Positions 1 to 5,136 of a DNA stretch of 5,694 bases are shown piece by piece. Origin of the DNA: an uncultured Pleurocapsa sp. (GTDB lineage: Bacteria; Cyanobacteriota; Cyanobacteriia; Cyanobacteriales; Xenococcaceae); the NCBI GenBank assembly GCA_937884735.1, contig CAKZYI010000501.1:1-5694 (forward strand), written 5' to 3'. Within the stretch, counting starts at the first letter, position 1. Each line of letters opens with the position of its first letter. Under the pieces are notes generated by a model that did not search any database, was not told the origin of the DNA, and was given only the letters and a program-made list of their open reading frames with translations. The position numbers and the translations under genes were made by a program.

Positions 1-332
1 GTAGCCAAATGAAAAACTTGCTAGAGAGGGGTCAAAAAACAAACTCTCGTATACTCTTAATCGGCGATACAAAACAACTGGCTGCGGTACAGGCTGGCTC
101 ACCTTTTAAACTGCTTCAAGACAAAGCTAAATTACCGACAATTAGAATCGACGAAAATGTCAGACAGCAGAATATTCAGCTAAAGGAAGTAGTAGATCTT
201 TTATCAGCAGGAGAGATAAATCAGGGATATCAAAAGCTTAACGAACAAGGCAGTATCAAGCAGATACCCATCGATAGTCTGAGATTAAAGGCTGTAGTCA
301 GTGATTACTTAGAGAGGGATCTTAAAACTTAA
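1..332 (+). pseudogene. TraI/TrwC-like (MobF) relaxase-helicase, 5'-truncated fragment up to the first premature stop
   Basis: This is a slice of the helicase domain of a conjugative relaxase-helicase, the protein that nicks and unwinds plasmid DNA before transfer. The reading frame is open from the window edge (codon agc at 3-5), so the ATG at 9 is an internal methionine and not a start. Counting from that Met, ILLIGDTKQLAAVQAG (residues 15-30) is superfamily 1 helicase motif III of the RecD/TraI type, and ENVRQQN (49-55) fits motif IV. The relaxase domain and the Walker A and B motifs would lie before the window. The frame ends at TAA 330-332. The same frame then goes on encoding matching protein (TLILAETN), so this stop is a nonsense mutation, most simply CAA to TAA. 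Family assignment rests on recalled resemblance. Loss of function is inferred from the break and from the two further lesions downstream. Confidence 0.75.
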
Positions 333-518
333 ACGCAGACATTAATTTTAGCTGAAACTAATAACTAAAAATCAGCACTTACCAAACAGGTGCGTCAAGG
401 TTTAATCAACCAGAGAAAACTTGGTCAGGAATCCCAGCAAATAAACATTCTCAAACCTCAAAACTTAGATGAATTTAGCCTTACTCAAGCCAGTAGTTAT
501 CAGGTGGGAGATGTATAA
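333..518 (+). pseudogene. Middle fragment of the broken MobF relaxase-helicase
   Basis: This stretch has no intact gene but continues the relaxase-helicase. In the frame of the preceding fragment it reads TQTLILAETNN, then a second stop (TAA 366-368), then an uninterrupted KSALTKQVRQGLINQ... through to SSYQVGDV before TAA 516-518. TLILAETN followed by a QVRQGL-type segment is the usual layout between helicase motifs IV and V in TraI-like proteins. At 513-516 the sensible protein moves to the next frame: GDV in this frame is followed by YKFGHN in the frame that continues to 1425. Loss of one TA from an ancestral TATATA, or gain of one base, would explain the shift. The ATG at 469 in the other frame gives about 14 residues (MNLALLKPVVIRWE) that do not look like the family, so it is probably not a true start. 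Confidence 0.7.
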
Positions 519-1425
519 ATTTGGTCATAACACTGTCAGGTTTAAGAAAGATATTTACTATCGAGTTGATGCTATGGACATCCAGACTAAAACCCTGATT
601 CTTAGAGATAGTCTTGGCAATAAACAAGATTTGGAACTGAATACTTACAAAGACCGAACGGTATTTCAATCAGAGACTCGCGAACTTCGCTGTAGAGAAC
701 AGATGAAATTCACCCGCAACCATTATCACAATCAGAAGAAGCAAATTAATGGACAGCAATTCACCGTGTTGGGCTTTAAAACTAATGGGCAAATAGAAAT
801 AAAGACAAAGGGAAAAACTCAGACAGTTCACTCTGATGCTCTCCTCTATTCTGACTACCGCTATGTCGATACAGTTCACAGCAGTCAGGGTAAAACAGCC
901 AATTACTGCATCTATGCTGCGGGTTCGGGTAAATCCCTCACTGTAGGAAAAGAAAGTTTTTATGTCGCAGCCTCTAGAGCCAAACAGGAATTTAAAGTCT
1001 ATACCGCTAGCACTAAAGCTTTAGGATTATCAATTGAAAAATCGCGAGGGCAAGAAAATGCTCTCAATCTAATTATGAAACAAAAACTCGACCGACAGTT
1101 ATCAACAACATCGACGAGAGAACAAGAGTTTAAATTACTTGTTTCGGCTAAGTATCTAGTTGAAAGCCAAGAAGTTCTGAACCCTGATAATTTTCATATT
1201 AAGAACTATAAGTCAGCAGATGGAACAGAAATTAAACGAGATAAGAATTCTTTAAGCATCACCTATCAGGGTAAACAACTTGTTTTCAATCGAGACAACT
1301 CTACGGTCAGAAACACTTTTACCGTTACAGAAATAGACCGCCAAATACAAGCCAGAAATAACGAGATGCAGCAGCACCTCAATCAAAATCGTACTCAAAC
1401 TCACTCCAGAACAATCGGTAGATAA
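511..1425 (+). pseudogene. C-terminal fragment of the MobF relaxase-helicase (helicase motifs V-VI and tail)
   Basis: This is the 3' portion of the same relaxase-helicase, open to TAA 1423-1425. The ORF can be opened at ATG 469, but family-like sequence begins only at YKFGHN, just after ATG 511. Numbered from 469, residues 134-144 (DTVHSSQGKTA) are helicase motif V and 165-174 (YVAASRAKQE) are motif VI with its arginine. The region before them (about residues 20-130) is beta-rich and fits the SH3-like insertion of RecD2/TraI helicases. The tail from about 200 is polar, with many Q, N and T residues. Without Walker A, Walker B and the relaxase domain this piece cannot hydrolyse ATP or nick DNA. 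Its stop overlaps the next gene's ATG by one base (TAATG), the mark of an old transfer operon. Expression of the fragment as a protein is possible but unsupported. Confidence 0.75.
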
Positions 1426-1703
1426 TGAAAGCCAAAAATAATAATTCCAACAGCTCTCTAATAGCAATATCTATTATGATTGCCTTACTTTTATTAGTTT
1501 CGTGGGGAATGAACAATGTAAAAGTGGCATTATTCCTCATCGAACATCCAGTAATGATTTTGCCTTATGTGTCGGAAAAACTGGTAGATAAGTTTGGCTA
1601 CTTCAAACTTATCTCTGCTAGCTTTATCATGACTTTTATCGTGATATTTCTGCTATTAAACCGACATTCCGCAGAAACTAGAGAGAGAGTGAATAATTAT
1701 TGA
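1425..1703 (+). pseudogene. N-terminal membrane fragment, probably of a VirD4/TraD-type coupling protein, ending inside an IS
   Basis: The 92-aa ORF has two hydrophobic helices, about residues 12-28 and 61-79, joined by a roughly 30-residue loop. That is the membrane anchor expected at the N-terminus of a type IV coupling protein, which docks relaxase-DNA to the secretion channel. The ATG overlaps the relaxase stop by one base. The IS terminal repeat starts at 1661, within codon 79 (AAC). Residues 80-92 (RHSAETRERVNNY) and the stop are therefore IS sequence and not original protein. The cytoplasmic ATPase domain that should follow is absent. A coupling-protein tail resumes at 2297, beyond the IS, which supports the assignment. 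The alternative is an unrelated small membrane protein of the transfer operon. What is seen is the two helices, the overlap and the IS junction; the identity is inferred. Confidence 0.55.
1661..1677 (+). repeat. Left terminal inverted repeat of the IS1634-type element
   Basis: CCGACATTCCGCAGAAA is the exact reverse complement of 2280-2296. It interrupts the membrane-protein gene within codon 79 and supplies the foreign residues RHSAET to that ORF. Confidence 0.85.
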
Positions 1704-1757
1704 CGGTAGGAAAGTAAAGGTATTTAATCAGCCGAAATAAATTAAAGAGTTGATGGT

Positions 1758-2276
1758 ATGTTGAAAATCATGACATCATCAACACCAGAAATTAAAGTAA
1801 AAGACATAGATCACTGTGGCATTATTGCAGGAATCATCGATGAAATGGGCTTAGTCGAAGAAATAGAGCAAATGATCCCCCAACATGGAAACCAGATAGT
1901 GACAACAGGAAAAGCAGTTAAAGCAATGATTCTCAATGGGTTGGGAATGATTAGTTCACCTTTGTATTTAGTTGAAAGGTTTTTTGAAGGAAAAGCAACA
2001 GAACATCTACTGGGAGAAGGAATACTACCCGAACATCTAAATGATGATTGTCTTGGCAGAGCATTAGATAAACTGTACCAAGCAGGACAAACTATTCCTA
2101 ATCAATTAGGCAAACCTACTGCATCTCCTACCTTACGATGGGTATTTCAATGTTTCATGTCTGTTCATCTTGTTTCTTTTGGTGCAGTTAAACAAATTAG
2201 CAATCTTACCAGTGAGCGAAGTTACATTCTTCAGTTCTTCAGTTCTTTTTGTCGTCAATATTATCTACTCTCTTAA
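1758..2276 (+). pseudogene. IS1634-family transposase (DUF4277), internally deleted
   Basis: The 172-aa remnant starts at ATG 1758, which has an AAAGAG Shine-Dalgarno-like sequence 8 nt upstream. ATG 1770 (MTSSTPEIKVKDIDHCG) agrees better with the N-terminus I remember for the family. Residues about 10-110 form the DUF4277 N-terminal domain (DHCGIIAGIIDEMGLVEE, VKAMILNGLGM, FFEGKATEHLLGEG, LNDDCLGRALDKLYQAG). At about residues 111-113 (near 2088-2096) the protein jumps to IPNQLGKPTASPTLRWVFQ, which belongs to the extreme C-terminus of such transposases and runs to ILQFFSSFCRQYYLLS. The whole catalytic core is missing, yet the join keeps the frame, so a short protein could still be made. Such a protein might bind IS ends but could not transpose them. 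An 8-bp tandem (CTTCAGTT twice, from 2229) occurs near the end. Confidence 0.78.
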
Positions 2277-2279
2277 ATT

Positions 2280-2296
2280 TTTCTGCGGAATGTCGG
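2280..2296 (-). repeat. Right terminal inverted repeat of the IS1634-type element
   Basis: TTTCTGCGGAATGTCGG is the exact reverse complement of 1661-1677. It lies three bases after the transposase stop (2274-2276). It contains an ATG (2290-2292) that is in frame with the coupling-protein tail to its right. Confidence 0.85.
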
Positions 2297-2667
2297 CTAA
2301 AACTAAGCTGATCTTAGGCTGTGCTGATCCTCAGACAGCAGAAACAATGGCAAAGATTATCGGCAGACAGGAGTATCGTTATACGGCAGAAAATCAGAGT
2401 CGTTCGCGCCATACTGGTAGGAGTGGCAATGGTAGGACTGATGGTTTTAACGAACAGCTACGGGAAGGTTATGCTGTGATGCCCGACCAAATAGCTAATT
2501 TACCAGATCTTCGAGGCTATTTGAAGATCGCTGAGTATTGCGCTCCGATTAAATTAAAGCCAAGAAAATTCACTGTTCGCGCTAAGAAATTTATATCGTT
2601 ACCAGGTTTATCTAAGAATAATAGTGAACAAACTATTGAAGAGCAATGGTCTGATTCGGAGGAGTAA
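2290..2667 (+). pseudogene. C-terminal tail of a VirD4/TraD-type conjugative coupling protein
   Basis: From the ATG inside the IS right end the frame gives 125 aa. Authentic sequence begins with the codon at 2296-2298. KLILGCADPQTAETMAKIIG (residues 6-25) resembles the late part of TraD/VirD4 ATPase domains, where a G-DP-TA-L--GR segment precedes the last helices. REGYAVMPDQIANLPDLRGY (58-77) resembles the final strand and loop region. The tail ends in an acidic stretch (EEQWSDSEE), as many coupling proteins do. Walker A and B are absent, so it is not an active motor. The ORF can be extended upstream to 2170, but that part is out-of-frame transposase sequence. The gene ends 113 bp before the convergent minus-strand gene. 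Together with the membrane fragment at 1425 it would make about 200 aa of a protein usually two to three times longer. Confidence 0.65.
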
Positions 2668-2673
2668 ATAGTT

Positions 2674-2761
2674 GCCAGTCGTCGGGCTGCGATGGTTCGC
2701 TGAGATATTTGTTAAGATGTCTAATACCTCTTCGCACGCCCGATTCGCTTCGCCGACTGGC
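2674..2761. repeat. Long composite inverted repeat between convergent genes, possible bidirectional terminator
   Basis: Three successive arms pair around one centre: 2674-2681 with 2754-2761 (8 bp), 2682-2687 with 2738-2743 (6 bp), and 2688-2692 with 2732-2736 (5 bp). That is 19 contiguous bases on the left (GCCAGTCGTCGGGCTGCGA) paired with a right arm interrupted by C2737 and a 10-nt block, TTCGCTTCGC (2744-2753). It is much more GC-rich than its surroundings. It lies between two genes that converge on it, so a terminator role is plausible, but there is no T-run after either arm. It may instead be a dispersed palindromic element. The function is inferred; the pairing is seen. Confidence 0.6.
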
Positions 2762-2780
2762 TTGAATAAAAAGTATTTGT

Positions 2781-4373
2781 CTACACGATCAAATTTAGCA
2801 AAATATTTTGAAGATCTACAAGTTGATCGTTACTTAAAGAAGATCTAACCATCTCTAACCTGTTATTAATTATTTTTCCTTTAGCTATTTCTTCTTCTAC
2901 ATCTTCATTTTCATATAGAACTCCAGTTATTTGGCAAATTGCTATTTCCTCGTTATTATTATTCTTAACTACATATTTTTTATCAACAAGCATATTCTCT
3001 TGAGTTGTATCAAGAATTTTTTGAGCTATTGACATTGCTCGCTCGAATTTATCTTTTTGCTCTTTTTTAGTATATTGAAATACTCGTTTTAGCATGATAA
3101 TATCTTTGAGAGAGAAATAACTTTCAACTATATTGTTTCTAATAACTAACACTCTCTCAGTTTTCTGGTTATTGTATTTATAAATATTAACTTCGTATAA
3201 ATCACTGTCAACTCTATCTATGTTGACAAATATATCAATTGGGTTGATTTTACTTGTTTTAAAAAAAGTAAAAGAACCACTGTTTTTCTTATACTTATAT
3301 CTTCCATATCTATTGACTAAAAGTTGAGCATATTTCACAAAATTATGCTCAATATTATAAGAAGCAACAAATTTTTGTGTCAAAAGAGGATGATAAAGTT
3401 TTAAGCAAGTAAATTGTGCCAATGCAAGATCTTGTACGGTAATCCCTTCAAATCCTTGAGGTGAAATAAATACTTTTTCAGTTATTGTGTCTTCTAAATT
3501 AGTTCCTAAAAAAGTAGAACCATAAACAGAACAGGTATCAAGAAAAGCCTTTTTCAATGAGGCTTGGTTTAAATTAGCTTCTCTTAATTGTACCTGAGTA
3601 AATTTTGCAGATTCTAAATCTACTTGCTTTAAATTTGCCCCAGAAAGATCTACTCGATTAAATAAAATTTTCTCCATGCAAGCTTTTTCAAAACTTACTT
3701 CTTTGAAATCTGAATCTAATATGCAAGCTTTGTATAAATTGGTTTCTCTGAAATTAGCCCGATTAAAACGAGTATGTTGAATATTGATCTTCCTTAAATT
3801 AGCTCCTGAAAAATTTGAGCCAATAAAAGAACCTCCTTGAAGCTCTGCTTTTTCCATGTTGGCTTCGATAAGGCTTGCATTTTGCATTGATATGAATACA
3901 CCCCTAAAACCAGCTAAATTAGCGTAGTTCAAATTATACCCATCTAAATTATCAAATTCTCCATTTCTTAGGCAAATACCAGATAACTGAGGAATAACAT
4001 CTGGATTCTTTTTTCTCCAACTATTCCAAGCCCTAACTCCTTTTTTAAGCATTGACAAATGCCGTTTATTGTAAGTGAGAGCTTTATTTTCTATATCTAA
4101 ATCTTCAATTTTGGATGTTGGTTGCTCAATGAATTCAATAAATTCTTCAAAGGATAAATTAAGCAATGAGGCGATTTTTGGGAAATGTATTCTGTCAGGA
4201 TTCTGCTCTCCTTTTTCCCAACGAGCTACCGTTGACTGAGTAACTGAAGGCTCAAAAATTTTGCCAAACTTACCTTGGGTCAAATTATTTATTGACCTAA
4301 TTTTTTTGATTAATTCTCCTAAAAGATTATTGGATATGGTCTTAGAAGTATTACTCACTGTCTTGCGGGGCAA
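2781..4373 (-). CDS. XRE helix-turn-helix / pentapeptide-repeat fusion protein with unassigned C-terminal region
   Basis: The 530-aa intact gene has three parts. Residues about 16-82 are an XRE-type HTH (LTQGKFGKIF, VTQSTVARWEKGEQNPD). Residues 113-125 (VRAWNSWRKKNPD) are the lead-in seen before pentapeptide repeats in many cyanobacterial proteins. Residues about 128-296 are a right-handed beta-helix of repeats such as ANLAG, ANFRE, TNLYK, VDLSG and ANLNQ. Residues 300-530 are a mixed region rich in K, N and Y with no motif I recognise. No signal peptide or membrane helix is visible, so it is probably cytoplasmic. The natural guess is a DNA-binding regulator whose beta-helix mediates protein contact. 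The start is weak: TTG at 4373 follows an in-frame stop at 4377-4379 and lacks a clear Shine-Dalgarno, and GTG at codon 6 is the alternative. It stands alone, divergent from the replication genes, and upstream inverted repeats are candidate operators. Confidence 0.85.
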   Translation of the reverse strand: MPRKTVSNTSKTISNNLLGELIKKIRSINNLTQGKFGKIFEPSVTQSTVARWEKGEQNPDRIHFPKIASLLNLSFEEFIEFIEQPTSKIEDLDIENKALTYNKRHLSMLKKGVRAWNSWRKKNPDVIPQLSGICLRNGEFDNLDGYNLNYANLAGFRGVFISMQNASLIEANMEKAELQGGSFIGSNFSGANLRKINIQHTRFNRANFRETNLYKACILDSDFKEVSFEKACMEKILFNRVDLSGANLKQVDLESAKFTQVQLREANLNQASLKKAFLDTCSVYGSTFLGTNLEDTITEKVFISPQGFEGITVQDLALAQFTCLKLYHPLLTQKFVASYNIEHNFVKYAQLLVNRYGRYKYKKNSGSFTFFKTSKINPIDIFVNIDRVDSDLYEVNIYKYNNQKTERVLVIRNNIVESYFSLKDIIMLKRVFQYTKKEQKDKFERAMSIAQKILDTTQENMLVDKKYVVKNNNNEEIAICQITGVLYENEDVEEEIAKGKIINNRLEMVRSSLSNDQLVDLQNILLNLIV

Positions 4374-4471
4374 ATGTTAACTTAAGCAATATTTTTTTAG
4401 CAATCGTCATTGTAACAATAATATTTTACGCCAGAGTCAGTTTTAAGCTTCAACTATATTTTTATGTGTCG

Positions 4472-4508
4472 CCACATCTTTTTTAATTTTTTTGAATAAA
4501 AGATGTGG
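4472..4508. promoter_or_regulatory. 11-bp perfect inverted repeat, candidate operator or hairpin upstream of the XRE-pentapeptide gene
   Basis: CCACATCTTTT (4472-4482) and AAAAGATGTGG (4498-4508) are exact complements around a 15-nt AT-rich centre. The outer pair 4471/4509 could add a G-U pair. It sits about 100-135 bp before the XRE gene start and far ahead of the rightward promoter. An HTH autorepressor site is one explanation and a transcription-stopping hairpin another. The symmetry is seen; the role is inferred. Confidence 0.45.
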
Positions 4509-4623
4509 TATCTTGAAACAAGATTCAACAATTTGAACACGAACAACTAAATAAAAAGAGCCGAGGCAATAGGGTTTACCGACCAAAGTAAAATTTCTTT
4601 CCCTGTTAAACTCCACTCTCCGT

Positions 4624-4652
4624 TAGACAGCTTTCGCTGTGATTCTTATATT
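4624..4652 (+). promoter_or_regulatory. Sigma70-like promoter with a dyad over its -35/spacer, for the leader/HTH gene
   Basis: TAGACA (4624-4629) matches the -35 consensus at five of six bases, and TATATT (4647-4652) matches the -10 at five of six. The spacer is the ideal 17 bp. The predicted transcript start is near 4659, giving about 50 nt of untranslated leader before ATG 4709. The dyad ACAGC-TTTC-GCTGT (4627-4640) overlaps the -35 and the front of the spacer, where a repressor could bind. Confidence 0.5.
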
Positions 4653-4693
4653 TTACTCGACCTAGTGAAATGTAACTTAGCTCAGTAGGCAGT

Positions 4694-4709
4694 TGACTAA
4701 GGAGAGTCA
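4694..4709 (+). promoter_or_regulatory. Shine-Dalgarno displayed in a small hairpin loop
   Basis: AAGGAG (4699-4704) is a strong ribosome binding sequence 4 nt before ATG 4709. It forms the loop between TGACT (4694-4698) and AGTCA (4705-4709), and the stem includes the A of that ATG. A second small hairpin (GTGTG TCGG CACAC, 4718-4731) follows. This site argues against the TTG at 4693 as the true start, because the Shine-Dalgarno would then lie inside the gene. Confidence 0.45.
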
Positions 4710-4753
4710 TGTGTTATGTGTGTCGGCACACTACAAAAAAGAGCACATCATGA
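4709..4753 (+). CDS. Possible 14-aa leader peptide, overlapping the next gene (ATGA)
   Basis: ATG 4709 has the best Shine-Dalgarno in the window (AAGGAG). It opens a 14-codon frame, MCYVCRHTTKKSTS, whose TGA (4751-4753) overlaps the ATG of the small HTH gene (4750-4752). This is the classic arrangement for translational coupling: ribosomes finishing the short frame re-initiate on the overlapping start. The peptide has two cysteines and a basic stretch but no recognisable function. The alternative is that the HTH protein starts at TTG 4693 and this frame is accidental. No homologues are known to me. Confidence 0.35.
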   Translation: MCYVCRHTTKKSTS

Positions 4754-5025
4754 CATCGATTATCAAAAAACAAATTTCAGAACCAGGAGTCAGTCAAAAC
4801 TGGGTCAACAAAAATATTGCAGCTAAGATTCTGGGAATTTCTACACATACTTTGAAGCTCTATCGCAAAAAACATTGGACTTTGGGCATTCATTTTCAGT
4901 ATTTAAATTCTCGAACTATTCGCTATCACGAAGGACTTATACGTGATTGGTTTGCTAATATTGCCGACCGTCAAGCTCATCAATGGGCAATTCAAGTATA
5001 TTTAGCCTCTTTACTTTCTAACTAA
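4750..5025 (+). CDS. Small excisionase-like helix-turn-helix protein
   Basis: The 91-aa protein has one DNA-binding domain. Residues 18-45 (WVNKNIAAKILGISTHTLKLYRKKHW) form a MerR/excisionase-type HTH. Residues about 44-68 (TLGIHFQYLNSRTIRYHEGLIRDWF) form the wing and following helix, where a basic tip usually enters the minor groove. The C-terminal 20 residues are helical. Proteins of this size and pattern are common on cyanobacterial plasmids and islands, where they may act as excisionases or as small transcriptional regulators. No integrase is visible here, so a regulator of the downstream Rep-like gene is at least as likely. ATG 4750 is chosen because family-like sequence starts after it and because of the ATGA overlap with the possible leader frame. 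TTG 4693 would add 19 residues (110 aa). The next gene begins about 110 bp later on the same strand. Confidence 0.7.
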   Translation: MTSIIKKQISEPGVSQNWVNKNIAAKILGISTHTLKLYRKKHWTLGIHFQYLNSRTIRYHEGLIRDWFANIADRQAHQWAIQVYLASLLSN

Positions 5026-5075
5026 AAAAAGAAACGAAATAGTAAGTCTAAATAATTTTTCATTTTCAACTAAGT

Positions 5076-5105
5076 AGTACCTCTTGAAATAATTCAAGAG
5101 GTACT
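5076..5105 (+). promoter_or_regulatory. 13-bp perfect hairpin between the small HTH gene and the Rep-like gene
   Basis: AGTACCTCTTGAA (5076-5088) and TTCAAGAGGTACT (5093-5105) pair without a mismatch around a 4-nt loop (ATAA). It starts about 50 bp after the stop of the HTH gene and ends about 30 bp before the Rep-like ATG. No T-run follows, so a classical intrinsic terminator is unlikely, although cyanobacterial terminators can lack one. It could be an operator for a dimeric HTH protein or an attenuating mRNA stem that sets Rep levels. Confidence 0.55.
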
Positions 5106-5136
5106 GATTCGCTACACAATTATGTTTACTTACATT

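Larger units (their letters stand above)
1661..2296 (+). mobile_element. Internally deleted, non-autonomous IS1634-type insertion sequence (636 bp)
   Basis: The element is bounded by perfect 17-bp inverted repeats, left 1661-1677 (CCGACATTCCGCAGAAA) and right 2280-2296. Between them lies one ORF carrying the beginning and the end of a DUF4277-type transposase but not its middle. Full-length relatives encode roughly 500-560 aa as I recall, so more than 1 kb has been lost internally, including the catalytic DDE region. The derivative could move only with transposase supplied in trans. The outer flanks are TATTAAA on the left and CTAAAAC on the right. They do not match as a clean target duplication, so the two sides were probably not neighbours when the element arrived. 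Confidence 0.8.
4374..4692. other. 319-bp divergent intergenic region with several inverted repeats
   Basis: This AT-rich spacer separates the leftward XRE-pentapeptide gene from the rightward small-HTH and Rep-like genes. No further ORF is convincing. It holds the 11-bp inverted repeat 4472-4508, a small adjoining dyad 4510-4524 (ATCTTG AAA CAAGAT), and the promoter with its overlapping dyad at 4624-4652. For the leftward gene only a weak promoter candidate is visible on the minus strand: TTAAAA at 4446-4441, a 17-bp spacer, then TATTAT at 4423-4418. I see nothing definite at 4525-4620. Confidence 0.6.

Noticed and set aside
481..879. Minus-strand ORFs of 62 and 69 aa opposite the relaxase fragment
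   Set aside because: They are antisense to recognisable helicase sequence and have no domain or ribosome binding site of their own.
1252..1467. Minus-strand 71-aa ORF
   Set aside because: Antisense to the relaxase tail and the start of the membrane fragment; composition only, no motif.
2170..2289. Upstream extension of the coupling-protein tail ORF to ATG 2170
   Set aside because: These codons are the transposase C-terminal coding sequence and the IS end read in another frame.
1654..2303. Target-site duplication flanking the IS
   Set aside because: TATTAAA on the left and CTAAAAC on the right share only a short AT-rich similarity that is out of register.
2671..2761. Palindrome considered as an integron attC site
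   Set aside because: The expected GTTRRRY and RYYYAAC core sites are not at the ends, and no cassette array or integrase is seen.
4677..4731. tRNA-like text (TTAGCTCAGTAGGCAG followed by small stems)
   Set aside because: The D-arm half resembles a tRNA, but the returning strand GAGC is missing, no 5-bp stem with a 7-nt anticodon loop fits, and no T-arm or acceptor pairing is present.
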